Shown one piece after another: positions 51,689 to 61,838 of a stretch of DNA of 61,904 bases (the stretch's first letter is position 1; each line of letters opens with the position of its first letter). A program made the position numbers and the translations under genes. Origin of the DNA: an uncultured Bacteroidota bacterium (GTDB lineage Bacteria; Bacteroidota; Bacteroidia; Flavobacteriales; Flavobacteriaceae); NCBI GenBank assembly GCA_903838055.1, contig CAILWV010000004.1, positions 1 through 61,904 on the forward strand, written 5' to 3'. The notes beneath the pieces were generated by a model. That model was not told where the DNA came from, ran no database searches, and saw only the letters and a program-made list of their open reading frames with translations.

Positions 51689-53146
51689 ATGAAAAAAATA
51701 ACCAAAATATTAGTTGCCAATCGCGGTGAAATTGCAATTAGAGTAATGAAAACTGCTAAGAATATGGGTATTAAAACCGTAGCAGTATTTTCGACTGCCG
51801 ATAGAAATGCACTTCACGTAAAATTTGCAGATGAAGCTGTTTGTATCGGTGAAGCACCCTCTAGCCAATCGTATTTGAGAGGGGATAAAATCATTGAAGT
51901 TTGTAAAAAACTAGGAGTAGATGCAGTACACCCTGGCTATGGTTTTTTGAGTGAAAATTCAGCTTTCGCAGAAGAGTGTGAAAGAAACAATATTGTTTTT
52001 ATAGGCCCAAAATCGAAAGCTATCGAAATGATGGGAAGCAAATTAGCAGCTAAAGAAGCAGTTATGCACTACAATATCCCTATGGTTCCTGGTATTGACC
52101 ATGCCATAACCGATATTGAAGAAGCTAAAAAATCAGCTCGAGAAGTTGGTTTTCCAATCTTGATTAAAGCTTCTGCCGGTGGTGGTGGAAAAGGAATGCG
52201 TATTGTAGAAAAAGAAGAAGATTTTGTTTCTCAAATGGATAGAGCAATTAGTGAGGCAACTTCTGCTTTTGGAGATGGTTCGGTTTTTATTGAAAAATAT
52301 GTCACTAAACCTCGACACATAGAAATTCAAATCATGGCCGATAGTCACGGAAATGTTTTATATATTTTTGAAAGAGAATGCAGTATCCAACGCCGACACC
52401 AAAAAGTAGTTGAGGAAGCACCTTCCTCAATTTTAACACCTGAAAAGCGTAAAGAAATGGGAGAGGCTGCGGTAAAAGTTGCTCGTGCCTGTGATTATCT
52501 TGGTGCTGGTACGGTTGAGTTTTTAATGGATGATAAGCATAATTTTTATTTTTTAGAAATGAATACACGTTTGCAAGTGGAGCATCCAGTTACCGAAATG
52601 ATTTCAGGTTTAGATTTAGTCGAATTGCAAATTCGTGTTGCTCGTGGTGAAGAATTGCCTATGAAACAGGAAGATTTGGTAATTAAAGGTCATGCTATGG
52701 AATTACGTGTATATGCTGAAGATTCTATGAATGATTTTTTACCTAATGTTGGTTTCTTAAGTACTTATATATTGCCTGAAGGCGAAGGAATTAGAGTGGA
52801 TAATGGAATAGAACAGGGGATGGATGTACCTATCTATTACGATCCGATGTTATCAAAGCTGGTTACCTATGGAAAAACTCGTGAAGAATCTATTGCTTTA
52901 ATGATAAAAGCAATAGATAATTATCATGTAGAAGGTGTCGCAACAACCTTGCCTTTCGGGAAATTTGTTATGGAGCACGAAGCATTCCGTTCAGGAGATT
53001 TTGATACAGGTTTCGTAAAAGCATTTTATGATGCTGAAAAACTAAAATCTAAATTAGATACTGAGGCAGAAATAGCCGCATTATTAGCACTAAAACAATA
53101 TATTACAGATAAAAAAATAGTGCGATTACCGATTATTAGTGAATAG
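51689..53146 (+). CDS. Acyl-CoA carboxylase biotin carboxylase subunit
   Basis: The 485-residue subunit (start at ATG 51689, MKKITKILVANRGEIAIRVM; an in-frame GTG at 51674 is less likely) carboxylates biotin on the carrier using ATP and bicarbonate. The N-terminal BC domain has NRGEIAIRV. The ATP-grasp domain (about 110-330) includes KASAGGGGKGMRIV and EMNTRLQVEHPVTE with the catalytic Arg and Glu. The C-terminal domain carries RVYAEDSMNDFLPNVG. AccC would be the name if it served acetyl-CoA; the adjoining carboxyltransferase suggests propionyl-CoA. Confidence 0.94.
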   Translation: MKKITKILVANRGEIAIRVMKTAKNMGIKTVAVFSTADRNALHVKFADEAVCIGEAPSSQSYLRGDKIIEVCKKLGVDAVHPGYGFLSENSAFAEECERNNIVFIGPKSKAIEMMGSKLAAKEAVMHYNIPMVPGIDHAITDIEEAKKSAREVGFPILIKASAGGGGKGMRIVEKEEDFVSQMDRAISEATSAFGDGSVFIEKYVTKPRHIEIQIMADSHGNVLYIFERECSIQRRHQKVVEEAPSSILTPEKRKEMGEAAVKVARACDYLGAGTVEFLMDDKHNFYFLEMNTRLQVEHPVTEMISGLDLVELQIRVARGEELPMKQEDLVIKGHAMELRVYAEDSMNDFLPNVGFLSTYILPEGEGIRVDNGIEQGMDVPIYYDPMLSKLVTYGKTREESIALMIKAIDNYHVEGVATTLPFGKFVMEHEAFRSGDFDTGFVKAFYDAEKLKSKLDTEAEIAALLALKQYITDKKIVRLPIISE

Positions 53147-53190
53147 AAATAGTTATAACATATAACTTACAACGAACAACATAAGATAAG

Positions 53191-54732
53191 ATGGAAGATA
53201 AAATTAAAGTATTAAACGATAAAATTGCCCTTGCCAAATTAGGTGGAGGCGAAAAAAGAATAGCATCACACCATGCCAAAAAGAAATTAACGGCGCGAGA
53301 ACGAGTAGATTATCTAATGGATGAAGGATCATTTGAAGAAATAGGAATGTTGGTAACACATCGAACCAACGATTTCGGAATGGAAAAAGAAATTTACTAT
53401 GGTGATGGTGTAATTACTGGTTATGGAACAATAAACGGTAGACTAGTTTATGTATTTGCGCAAGATTTTACCATTTTTGGTGGTTCATTATCCGAAACTC
53501 ATGCCGAAAAAATTTGCAAAGTAATGGATATGGCTATAAAAAGCGGTGCGCCAATGATTGGATTGAATGATTCTGGTGGTGCTCGTATCCAAGAAGGTGT
53601 TCGTTCCTTAGGAGGGTATGCAGATATTTTTTATAAAAATGTTCAATCTAGTGGTGTTATCCCACAAATATCTGCAATCATGGGACCTTGCGCCGGTGGA
53701 GCTGTATATTCTCCTGCCATGACCGATTTTACCATGATGGTTGAAGGAAATAGCTACATGTTTGTTACAGGTCCTAATGTGGTGAAAACTGTTACGAATG
53801 AAGAGGTAACATCTGAAGAATTGGGTGGTGCAAGTACGCATTCCACTAAATCGGGTGTTGCTCATATTACTTCCCCTAACGGAATTGAATGTTTAGAAGA
53901 TATCAAAAAGTTATTGAGTTATATACCTCAAAATAATAGAGAAACCACTCCAAAGTTGCCTTATGTTACTAATGATGAAGTTCGTGAAAAGTTAGATAAT
54001 ATAGTGCCCGATAATGCTAATAAACCTTACGACATGCACGATGTAATTGAAAACATTATCGATGAAGATTCTTTTTTTGAAATTCATAAAGACTTTGCCG
54101 AGAATATTATTGTTGGTTTTGCACGTTTAGGAGGAAGAAGTATAGGAATTGTAGCAAATAACCCTAAATTTTTAGCAGGTTGTTTAGATGTGAAAAGTTC
54201 TATTAAAGGTGCTCGCTTTGTTCGTTTTTGTGATTGTTTTAATATTCCATTATTGGTATTAGAAGACGTTCCAGGATTTTTACCAGGAACCGATCAAGAA
54301 TGGAATGGAATTATTGTGCATGGAGCCAAATTACTATATGCTTTTAGCGAAGCAACCGTGCCTAGAGTTACTGTTATTACTCGTAAAGCCTACGGCGGAG
54401 CATATGATGTAATGAACTCTAAACACATTGGAGCTGATATGAATTTTGCATGGCCATGTGCAGAAATAGCAGTTATGGGAGCTAAAGGAGCATCGGAAAT
54501 TATTTTCAAAAAAGAGATTAGTGAAGCAGAAGATCCAGCCGCTAAACTTTTAGAAAAAGAAACGGAATATGCTGAATTATTTGCAAACCCTTATACTGCA
54601 GCGCAACGTGGATTTATTGATGAAGTTATTGTACCACATGATACTCGTAGAAAATTACTAAAAGCATTCAGTATGTTAGAAAATAAAGTGGTAGATACTC
54701 CAAAACGTAAACATGGAAATATTCCGTTGTAA
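53191..54732 (+). CDS. Acyl-CoA carboxylase carboxyltransferase subunit (propionyl-CoA type)
   Basis: The 513-residue subunit is a fused carboxyltransferase with two crotonase-fold halves. Typical segments are [40 protein letters not shown], the oxyanion [27 protein letters not shown] and [20 protein letters not shown]. The length and single-chain form match PccB/MmdA rather than separate AccA and AccD, so propionyl-CoA (to methylmalonyl-CoA) is the likely substrate. A terminator closes the operon. Confidence 0.93.
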   Translation: MEDKIKVLNDKIALAKLGGGEKRIASHHAKKKLTARERVDYLMDEGSFEEIGMLVTHRTNDFGMEKEIYYGDGVITGYGTINGRLVYVFAQDFTIFGGSLSETHAEKICKVMDMAIKSGAPMIGLNDSGGARIQEGVRSLGGYADIFYKNVQSSGVIPQISAIMGPCAGGAVYSPAMTDFTMMVEGNSYMFVTGPNVVKTVTNEEVTSEELGGASTHSTKSGVAHITSPNGIECLEDIKKLLSYIPQNNRETTPKLPYVTNDEVREKLDNIVPDNANKPYDMHDVIENIIDEDSFFEIHKDFAENIIVGFARLGGRSIGIVANNPKFLAGCLDVKSSIKGARFVRFCDCFNIPLLVLEDVPGFLPGTDQEWNGIIVHGAKLLYAFSEATVPRVTVITRKAYGGAYDVMNSKHIGADMNFAWPCAEIAVMGAKGASEIIFKKEISEAEDPAAKLLEKETEYAELFANPYTAAQRGFIDEVIVPHDTRRKLLKAFSMLENKVVDTPKRKHGNIPL

Positions 54733-54756
54733 TATCTTTTCTAAATTTTAATAACT

Positions 54757-54790
54757 AACCGTCTTATTGAAAAATGAGACGGTTTTTTTA
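54757..54790. terminator. Terminator after the carboxylase operon
   Basis: AACCGTCTTA (54757-54766) pairs with TGAGACGGTT (54775-54784), with one G-U pair, followed by a T run. It also faces the gene on the other strand. Confidence 0.85.
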
Positions 54791-54794
54791 AGAC

Positions 54795-55343
54795 TTAATT
54801 TTTGGTTACCCAATAATGAAAATCTCTTTCTAAATCATAGATCATCCTTTTAACACTTCTTCGCATCACAAAATAGGGGATTCCTATCATAAGCAAAGCA
54901 TGAATTAGTATAAAAGGTACTATGAAAAAAGCTAGTTCATTACTTTTTGAAAAGACTGCACTCGAAATAATTAGAATGTCAAATAGTAAAATGAAGCCCA
55001 AAAAGAAATACATTTTTTTTCTAAATGCATTGATTTCTGCAGTGATTATTAATTTATCGAAACTTTCTTTATAAGTTCCTTTTGCTCTTGCAAAAGAATA
55101 ATTAGTATCAAATAACTTTCTTCTTTTTTTTATTTCAAATCCTTGTTCGTTACTATTTCCTTTATATTCAAATTTGCTTGAAGACAAAGCTTCAAATCCT
55201 TCGAATGGCGTAAATGTTAAATCGGAATATTCAACATTTGCTCTAAACTTCTTGATAAAATCTGATTTAGATATAGGTAATTCTATAGTAATATTTTCAA
55301 TGACTTTTAATTTTCGTAAAAAGTTGCTCATATTTTTTTTCAC
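54795..55343 (-). CDS. Uncharacterised two-helix membrane protein
   Basis: The 182-residue protein has a soluble first part (about 1-110) with strands FRANVEYSDLTFTPF and FEYKGNSNEQGFEIKKRR. Two membrane helices follow (about 109-128 and 137-157) and then a basic stretch (RRSVKRMIYDLERDFHYWV). I recognise no family. It stands alone, converging on the carboxylase operon. Confidence 0.72.
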   Translation of the reverse strand: MKKNMSNFLRKLKVIENITIELPISKSDFIKKFRANVEYSDLTFTPFEGFEALSSSKFEYKGNSNEQGFEIKKRRKLFDTNYSFARAKGTYKESFDKLIITAEINAFRKKMYFFLGFILLFDILIISSAVFSKSNELAFFIVPFILIHALLMIGIPYFVMRRSVKRMIYDLERDFHYWVTKN

Positions 55344-55522
55344 AAATATAACAAATACAATATAGGTGCCTACAAGAATTATTTTGAAGATTAATTTTAA
55401 AAAATAGTCTAATATGAAGGGTTTTAATTAAAATTAAGTTAAAAAACCTTCTAAAGGTCCATTTTTTCGTAATTTGTGCCTCCTTTAAAAGTGCTCTAGG
55501 TACTTTATAATAAATTAGCACC

Positions 55523-56719
55523 ATGAAAAGCATCCATTTAATTTTAATATTTAGCCTTTTTTTTAGCATTTCTTCTTTTTCTCAAAAAGTAATTAAACAC
55601 AAGATTTCAAAAGGGGAAACAATTTTAGGCTTGGCAATCAAATATGGAGTTAGTGAAAAAGAAATTTACGAATTGAATCCTAAGACTAAAGGAGCATTAT
55701 TGCAATTAAATCAAGAAATTCGAATTCCAAATAAAAAAAATAAGGAAAAAGAAAAACCATCAAAAAAAGATAAGAAAGAAGTAGTTGCCGAAAAAAATAA
55801 GAAGAAAGAAATTATTCCGGTAGTAAAAGAAAAACCAGAAGTATGCAATGATGAACCTGTAGCTGCTACAATTACTCACGTAGTTCAGTCAAAAGAAACT
55901 TTATATAGTCTTTCTAAGCAATTTGGATTGTCAATGGAAGCGATCTGCGAGTTAAACCCGGAGTTGAAAACTAATAATTTAAAGAAAGGTCTTAAGCTTA
56001 AATTTCCAAATAAAGATGCTGTAAACTTAAAATTAGAGGATACAAATTCCAATCTTGACAAAGCAGGAAGTACAAACGATGACATTGTTTCTATTACAAA
56101 CGTGGTACACAAAGTAGTTGCTAAAGAAACATTATATGGTATTTCTAAACAGTATGGAGTTTCAATTGCAGATATTGAAAAATTAAATCCAGGAATTGAA
56201 AACGGACTTCCAGTAGATTATCTTTTGATGATTAAAAAAGGAGTACATAAATCATCAGAAGAAACAAAAGATTTTATTAATAACCTTCCCAAAGAAGATG
56301 TTGAGATTAAAGATGTTCCTTCGGTAAATGTTATTAAGGCTGATTATTTAATACGAAAAGCATCGGAACATTTAGGAACTCGTTACCGAAGTGGAGGTAC
56401 TACTAGCGCAGGATTCGACTGTTCAGGATTGATGTTTTCTACATTCCAAAACGTAGATATGACTTTACCTCGTTCCTCTCAAGAAATGGCCAACTATGGT
56501 GTTAGAATAAGTCGATCACAAGCACAAAAAGGAGATTTAATATTTTTCGCAACCTTTGGTGGTCGCCGAGTAAGTCATGTTGGTATGGTTACCGAAGTAG
56601 TTGATGGAGTAATAAAATTCATTCATTCCTCAACGGGTTCAGGGGTTATTGTTTCTTCTTTAAACGAAGCATATTACGCTAGAACTTACGTGCAAATAAA
56701 TAGAGTATTAACAGAATAG
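55523..56719 (+). CDS. LysM domain-containing NlpC/P60 endopeptidase
   Basis: The 398-residue secreted protein has a signal peptide (ending SSFSQ), three LysM modules (about 23-70, 117-162 and 194-239; HKISKGETILGLAIKYGVS, HVVQSKETLYSLSKQFGLS, HKVVAKETLYGISKQYGVS) and an NlpC/P60 domain (about 274-398). The catalytic Cys300 is in FDCSGLMF and His352 in SHVGMV. It cuts peptidoglycan stem peptides at sites chosen by the LysM modules. Between the first and second LysM is a very Lys-rich linker. Confidence 0.94.
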   Translation: MKSIHLILIFSLFFSISSFSQKVIKHKISKGETILGLAIKYGVSEKEIYELNPKTKGALLQLNQEIRIPNKKNKEKEKPSKKDKKEVVAEKNKKKEIIPVVKEKPEVCNDEPVAATITHVVQSKETLYSLSKQFGLSMEAICELNPELKTNNLKKGLKLKFPNKDAVNLKLEDTNSNLDKAGSTNDDIVSITNVVHKVVAKETLYGISKQYGVSIADIEKLNPGIENGLPVDYLLMIKKGVHKSSEETKDFINNLPKEDVEIKDVPSVNVIKADYLIRKASEHLGTRYRSGGTTSAGFDCSGLMFSTFQNVDMTLPRSSQEMANYGVRISRSQAQKGDLIFFATFGGRRVSHVGMVTEVVDGVIKFIHSSTGSGVIVSSLNEAYYARTYVQINRVLTE

Positions 56720-56753
56720 GCAAATTAAACTTTTTGGATAATCCCTAAAATAT

Positions 56754-57272
56754 CTAATTTCTAGTAGACATTTTATATTTTTCCATTCTTTCCTTTCTTT
56801 CGTCAACATATTTTTTATACTTGACTTTTTGTTCTTGATTAAGAAAAGTATTTATAGTTCTGTCCGTTTTTTCGTTAATAGCATCTATCTCTTTCATTTT
56901 ATCGTCATTAGAAATTTCTGATTTTGAAACTGCAAAAATACTTTTAGCACTTGCTTCAATCTCCTTGAGAATGACAATTACTTGTAAATCATCTAGATTT
57001 AAGTCTTTTGTTATTTTTTCAATACTTTTATTTAAGTTATCAGTTCTTTCCTTTTCAATTTCCTCTGGACTTTTATTTCTACCATAATTATTGGTATTTT
57101 GCATACTTTGTTGGTTTCCCATGCGGTTCATGCCACCACCCATTCCACCATTCATTCCTCCTCCATACATTCCATTTCCACCATACATTCCACCATTACT
57201 ATATTGAGCAAAAGAACTTGTGCAGGATAATATTAAAATACCAATAAATAAATAAAATTGTAATGTTTTCAT
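56754..57272 (-). CDS. Secreted Gly/Met-rich protein with Spy-like helices
   Basis: The 172-residue protein has a signal peptide (ending CTSSFAQ) and a segment of GGMYGG/GGGMNGG repeats (about 26-56). A helical C-terminal part (about 68-165) follows: NLDDLQVIVILKEIEA, EKTDRTINTFLNQEQKVKYK. This recalls the LTxxQ/Spy-type periplasmic chaperones (LNQEQKVKYKKYVDER). The family assignment is tentative. It stands 45 bp after the stop position of rimO's strand partner and transcribes leftward. Confidence 0.72.
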   Translation of the reverse strand: MKTLQFYLFIGILILSCTSSFAQYSNGGMYGGNGMYGGGMNGGMGGGMNRMGNQQSMQNTNNYGRNKSPEEIEKERTDNLNKSIEKITKDLNLDDLQVIVILKEIEASAKSIFAVSKSEISNDDKMKEIDAINEKTDRTINTFLNQEQKVKYKKYVDERKERMEKYKMSTRN

Positions 57273-57316
57273 ATTCAGTGTTTCTAAGAGTATAAAATTA
57301 ATAAAAAAAGGTTTAA

Positions 57317-58618
57317 TTATATAGGCTCACCATATAAATCATATTCAGTAGCATCGGTAATTTTCACATTTACAAAATCTCCGGTTTTTACATAATATTT
57401 AGATGCATCAATAAGCACTTCATTATCCACATCAGGGCTGTCAAATTCTGTTCTTCCAATAAAATGTTCTCCTTCTTTTCGGTCAATAACACATTTAAAA
57501 GTATGACCTATTTTCTCTTGATTTAAATCCCAAGAAATCTGTGATTGTAAATCCATTATTTCTGCTGCACGTGCTTTTTTTACATCCTCAGGCACATCAT
57601 CTACCAATGCAAATGCACCTGTATTTTCTTCATGCGAATAGGTAAAACAACCCAAACGTTCAAATTTCATTTCCTGCACCCAGTCGCGCATAATTTCAAA
57701 ATCTTCCTGTGTTTCACCAGGATAACCAACAATTAAAGTAGTTCTAATTGTCATGCCAGGAACTGCTTCCCTAAATTCTTTAAGCAATTTGGTGGTTTTC
57801 TCTTTGGTTGTTCCACGCTTCATAGATTTCAAAATTTTATCGGAAATATGTTGCAACGGAATATCAATATAGTTACAAATCTTAGGTTCCTTGCGCATCA
57901 ATTCCAAAACATCCATCGGAAATCCAGTAGGGAAGGCGTAATGCAAACGAATCCATTCAATGCCTTCAACTTTAACTAAGTTTTCTAGTAATTCAGCTAG
58001 ATTACGTTTTTTATAAATATCTAAACCATAATAAGTCAAATCTTGCGCAATTAGAATCAATTCTTTAACGCCATTTTTAGCCAAACCTTCAGCTTCCTTA
58101 ACTAGTTTTTCAATAGTTTGCGAAACGTGTTTGCCACGCATTAACGGAATAGCACAAAAACTACAAGGTCTATCACATCCTTCGGCAATCTTTAAATAAG
58201 CATAATTTTTCGGAGTAGTAGTCAATCGTTCTCCAAGTAATTCGTGTTTGTAATCGGCACCAAGTGCTTTTAACAAAAGAGGTAATTCGGTAGTTCCAAA
58301 ATACTGATCCACATTCGGAATTTCTTTTTCTAAATCAGGACGGTATCGTTCCGATAAACAACCAGTTACAAATACTTTATCTACTATTCCACGGGCTTTT
58401 TTATCTGCATATTCCAATATAGTATTCACCGATTCTGCTTTTGCATTATCAATAAAACCACAAGTATTAATCACTACAATATTCCCTTCCTGCTCATGTA
58501 CAACATCTTTACCGCTGGCTTTCAATTGCCCCATCAACACCTCACTATCGTAAGTGTTTTTAGAACATCCTAGCGTAATTACATTGATTTTATTTTTCTT
58601 TACCGATTTGGTTCTCAT
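57317..58618 (-). CDS. rimO: Ribosomal protein uS12 methylthiotransferase RimO
   Basis: The 433-residue radical SAM enzyme adds a methylthio group to an Asp of ribosomal protein S12. The N-terminal MTTase domain has three cluster cysteines (Cys18, Cys53, Cys87). The radical SAM motif is Cys148, Cys152 and Cys155 in EGCDRPCSFCAIPLMRG. A C-terminal TRAM domain (about 370-433, GEHFIGRTEFDSPDVDNEVL) follows. ITLGCSKNTYDSEV is the RimO-type opening. A TAATTTTG box lies 20 nt upstream. Confidence 0.95.
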   Translation of the reverse strand: MRTKSVKKNKINVITLGCSKNTYDSEVLMGQLKASGKDVVHEQEGNIVVINTCGFIDNAKAESVNTILEYADKKARGIVDKVFVTGCLSERYRPDLEKEIPNVDQYFGTTELPLLLKALGADYKHELLGERLTTTPKNYAYLKIAEGCDRPCSFCAIPLMRGKHVSQTIEKLVKEAEGLAKNGVKELILIAQDLTYYGLDIYKKRNLAELLENLVKVEGIEWIRLHYAFPTGFPMDVLELMRKEPKICNYIDIPLQHISDKILKSMKRGTTKEKTTKLLKEFREAVPGMTIRTTLIVGYPGETQEDFEIMRDWVQEMKFERLGCFTYSHEENTGAFALVDDVPEDVKKARAAEIMDLQSQISWDLNQEKIGHTFKCVIDRKEGEHFIGRTEFDSPDVDNEVLIDASKYYVKTGDFVNVKITDATEYDLYGEPI

Positions 58619-58638
58619 ACCTTTATTTAATTGGGATG

Positions 58639-58646
58639 CAAAATTA
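58639..58646 (-). promoter_or_regulatory. Minus-7 box of rimO
   Basis: On the minus strand TAATTTTG matches TAnnTTTG and ends 20 nt before the ATG at 58618. Confidence 0.5.
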
Positions 58647-58659
58647 CGTTATTTATTTT

Positions 58660-58775
58660 AAGGAGCGAAACTTTAGAGCATTTTTGGCTTCCATATTCCC
58701 GCTTTCGCCTTTAGTCTCGTTCCGTTCCTCCACGAGAGCTATCGTCTTAATCGGGGCTAAAATAGGCAACATTTA
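58660..58775. repeat. Intergenic repeat element between rimO and the DUF3810 gene
   Basis: A GC-richer patch (TTCCCGCTTTCGCC at 58696-58709, CTCGTTCCGTTCCTCCACGA, ATCGGGGCTAAAAT) contrasts with AT-rich neighbours and contains CTCGT/ACGAG arms. This is the degenerate form of a repeat I know from intergenic DNA of flavobacterial relatives. No gene is visible. Confidence 0.55.
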
Positions 58776-58810
58776 GAGTAAAATTTATTTTTCATAACTT
58801 CTAAGTTAAA

Positions 58811-59875
58811 TTAATTCAACTCTCTTTCTTTATAATAATTCACCAACAAATCTACAAATTTGCTATAGCTTTCAATTCCATCTTTTTGCTGATTCATTTT
58901 TAAGAATTGATCATAAAAAATATGGAATCCCTTGTCAATAAAAGTATCGTATTGTTTCCAAAATGCATCACTTTCTTTATAATTTGCAATAATTCCAGGG
59001 TTAATTTTAGTTTTAAGATAATTAAATTTAGACTCCTCTTTCATTGCAATATTCATCATGCAATACCGCAAAGCATTGCTGTAAGCCGAATATTTAAAAT
59101 ACAAATCTTTGTTTTTAATTCCAGCCATAAATCCAATAAAATTACATTCACTTTCACTAGCGTAGCCAATTTGATGTGCCATTTCATGACAAATAACATT
59201 TGGAAATGTCACCATCGGTAATTTAGCATTCACCTGTGCTTCACCAGTAAATGGATTTAAATACCCAGCAAATCCCATATAGGTAAGGGGCAAATTAAGT
59301 AAGGATTTCTTTTTACAAGGAACTATATAATTTAAAAAACCATATTCTTTCGCTAAAACTGTGTAGCCATTTTGCGCCATTATTAAAACCGAATCTTGTG
59401 AATTTGGATTAGTAACTTTTAAATTTCTGTTGCCTGTAATTTCTAATTGAAGAGCATTAGTTTTAGCAATTAATTTTTTGGTAAATACTTCCAAATCCGA
59501 TTCTGAATACTCCCGTTCAATATTCATTTTCTCAAATAAAGGCATCCTATAATAATTGAAAGCCCACAAAAAATGAAATAAAAAATAAGCAACCGAAAGA
59601 AAACTGGTAACCCTCAATAAATTGTTTTTCCATTGTAATTTCCATGATTTTCTAGTTTTCCAAATAGAATAAAGTGCATATACAATTATAACTCCATAAA
59701 GAATATCTCCAACCGAAAAAGGAATCTTTCCTAAAATAGTTCTTGAGATTTTAGAAATCACTAAATACAAGCCATTGCTGTAAAATCTCTCTACCATTTC
59801 AGGAAAAAAAGCAAGAATTTTTAGAGTCAAAATCTGAACTACTAAAAATAAAGGAAGAATGTATTTGCGTTTCAA
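58811..59875 (-). CDS. DUF3810 family membrane metalloprotease-like protein
   Basis: The 354-residue protein has three membrane segments in the first 110 residues (about 5-23, 52-70 and 88-105) and a soluble domain with a zinc-protease motif, H230-E-x-x-H234, in VICHEMAHQIGYASESE. The following ESE may supply the third ligand. Signatures PLTYMGFAGYLNPFTGEAQV and FWKQYDTFIDKGF match DUF3810 proteins. Substrates are unknown. It is a leftward single gene. Confidence 0.9.
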   Translation of the reverse strand: MKRKYILPLFLVVQILTLKILAFFPEMVERFYSNGLYLVISKISRTILGKIPFSVGDILYGVIIVYALYSIWKTRKSWKLQWKNNLLRVTSFLSVAYFLFHFLWAFNYYRMPLFEKMNIEREYSESDLEVFTKKLIAKTNALQLEITGNRNLKVTNPNSQDSVLIMAQNGYTVLAKEYGFLNYIVPCKKKSLLNLPLTYMGFAGYLNPFTGEAQVNAKLPMVTFPNVICHEMAHQIGYASESECNFIGFMAGIKNKDLYFKYSAYSNALRYCMMNIAMKEESKFNYLKTKINPGIIANYKESDAFWKQYDTFIDKGFHIFYDQFLKMNQQKDGIESYSKFVDLLVNYYKERELN

Positions 59876-60065
59876 ACTATTAAATTTGCTATAAAAATAC
59901 TTATAAATTAAGAACTCATGTTAGTTTTATTGTAAATTTGTGATTCAAAAAAATCAATTACATATAAAACAAACAACCTTGAATTAATAACATTGCAAAT
60001 TCGTGAAATTGCCACAATCAATTTAATTGGTGGGAATTCGTGAAATTTGTGTCTAAAAAAACACA

Positions 60066-61529
60066 ATGAGCCAAGAAATTAGAAACCTAGAACCAAAAGC
60101 ACTTTGGAACAAATTTGCCGATTTAAATGCGGTGCCTCGCCCTTCAAAAAAAGAAGATCGAGTAATTGATTTTATGAAAAATTTTGGTAATAGTCTAGGA
60201 TTAGAAACCTTTGAAGACGAAATCCGTAACGTAATAATAAGAAAACCAGCAACTCCCGGAATGGAAAATCGTAAGCCAATTGTGCTTCAAGGACATTTGG
60301 ATATGGTTTGTCAGAAAAATAACGATACTAATTTCGATTTTGATACCCAAGGAATCGATATGTATGTTGATGGAGATTGGGTTCGAGCTCGTGGAACCAC
60401 TCTTGGTGCCGATAACGGACTTGGAGTAGCAATGATAATGGCTATTTTAGAATCTAAAGAAATTAAACATCCTGCTATTGATGCACTTTTCACCATTGAT
60501 GAAGAAACCGGAATGACAGGTGCATTAAACCTAAAAGGAGGAATATTAAAAGGTGAAATTCTCTTGAATATGGATACCGAAGAAGATGACGAAATAGGTA
60601 TTGGTTGTGCAGGTGGAATTGATGTTACTGCCAATAGAAGTTATAATCAAGAAGAAACTCCCGAAGGCTCTGTAGGGTATACAATTACTGTGAAAGGGTT
60701 AAATGGAGGTCACTCTGGTATGGATATCCACAAAGGTTTAGGTAATGCCAATAAAATTATGAACCGTTTATTATTTGACGGTTTCGAAAATTTTGGACTA
60801 CAAATTGCTGAAATTTCAGGCGGTAGTTTGCGTAATGCTATTCCTCGCGAAAGCAATGCTAAAGTTATTGTAGCTTCTATGTATGATGAAGCTTTTGTAT
60901 TTGATATGCAAGAAATAATTGGAGATATCAAAGCCGAATTTAAAACCATGGAACCTAACTTAACTATTGAAATCGTAAAAAGCGATTTGCCAAGTAAAGT
61001 AATGGATTTAGGAGTTCAAGAAGGATTGCTTCGCGGAATTTATGCAGCTCACAATGGAGTTTATACGATGACTGCAGATATTAAAGATCTAGTAGAGACA
61101 TCTAATAATATTGCTCGTGTTATTGTTAAAGATGGCGAAATAACGATTCAAAATTTAACGCGTTCTTCTGTTGAAAGTTCAAAATATGATTTAGCTAATG
61201 CTTTGCGTTCGGCATACGAATTGTTTGGTTGCGAAGTGACTCTTGCTGGAAGTTATCCTGGATGGACTCCAAATGTAAATTCAGAAATATTAGACCTTTT
61301 GGTTAAAATTTATGAAAAACAAAACGGATCCAAACCAAATGTTGCTGCATGTCACGCAGGATTAGAATGCGGAATTCTTGGAACTAATTATCCAGGAATG
61401 GATATGATTTCTTTCGGACCTACCATTCACGGTGCGCATAGTCCAGACGAAAGAGCAAGTATTTCTTCTTCTCAAAAATTCTGGAAATTTGTATTGGAGA
61501 TATTAGAGAATATTCCGGTTAAGAATTAA
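60066..61529 (+). CDS. pepD: Aminoacyl-histidine dipeptidase (PepD-like, M20 family)
   Basis: The 487-residue M20C metallopeptidase hydrolyses Xaa-His dipeptides. Zinc and catalytic residues lie in VLQGHLDMVCQ (His77, Asp79), GADNGLGVAM (Asp115), DEETGMTGA (catalytic Glu) and the C-terminal HAGLECGIL with the ligand His. The lid-domain insertion (about 200-385) carries GLNGGHSGMDIHKG. The length is typical of PepD. It is a single-gene unit closed by a hairpin. Confidence 0.95.
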   Translation: MSQEIRNLEPKALWNKFADLNAVPRPSKKEDRVIDFMKNFGNSLGLETFEDEIRNVIIRKPATPGMENRKPIVLQGHLDMVCQKNNDTNFDFDTQGIDMYVDGDWVRARGTTLGADNGLGVAMIMAILESKEIKHPAIDALFTIDEETGMTGALNLKGGILKGEILLNMDTEEDDEIGIGCAGGIDVTANRSYNQEETPEGSVGYTITVKGLNGGHSGMDIHKGLGNANKIMNRLLFDGFENFGLQIAEISGGSLRNAIPRESNAKVIVASMYDEAFVFDMQEIIGDIKAEFKTMEPNLTIEIVKSDLPSKVMDLGVQEGLLRGIYAAHNGVYTMTADIKDLVETSNNIARVIVKDGEITIQNLTRSSVESSKYDLANALRSAYELFGCEVTLAGSYPGWTPNVNSEILDLLVKIYEKQNGSKPNVAACHAGLECGILGTNYPGMDMISFGPTIHGAHSPDERASISSSQKFWKFVLEILENIPVKN

Positions 61530-61553
61530 GAAAATATAAATATTAAAAAAATG

Positions 61554-61580
61554 AAATCCCGAGGTTAACTCGGGATTTTT
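61554..61580 (+). terminator. Terminator after pepD
   Basis: AAATCCCGAG (61554-61563) pairs with CTCGGGATTT (61569-61578) across a 5-nt loop, followed by TTT. Confidence 0.88.
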
Positions 61581-61838
61581 TACTTTATACTCTTCAAATG
61601 GCGAGTAGCCATAAACATTTTTTAAGTTTGGTTTTAACGTTTCGCGGCTTCATGAAGTGGCGATTAACCAAAACCAAGCCTTCACAAATATAAACAAAAC
61701 TTTAAATTAATAACCTTTCCGATTTCAAATAAATCCCGAGCCTCGCCATTTCTTGAAACCGCTGTGCTTGTTGCACAACTCCAACAAATATAGCAAAAAA
61801 CACTTGCAAAAAAGCACAAAAAAATGTATTTTTAAACC
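61581..61838. other. Spacer leading into an IS1182-type element
   Basis: The stretch holds no gene. From about 61598 it shows the kind of GC-richer sequence (GGCGAGTAGCCATAAAC, GAAACCGCTGTGCTTGTTGC) that precedes transposase genes of IS1182-type elements in Bacteroidota, so the left end of the element probably lies here. I cannot fix the terminal repeat. Confidence 0.5.
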
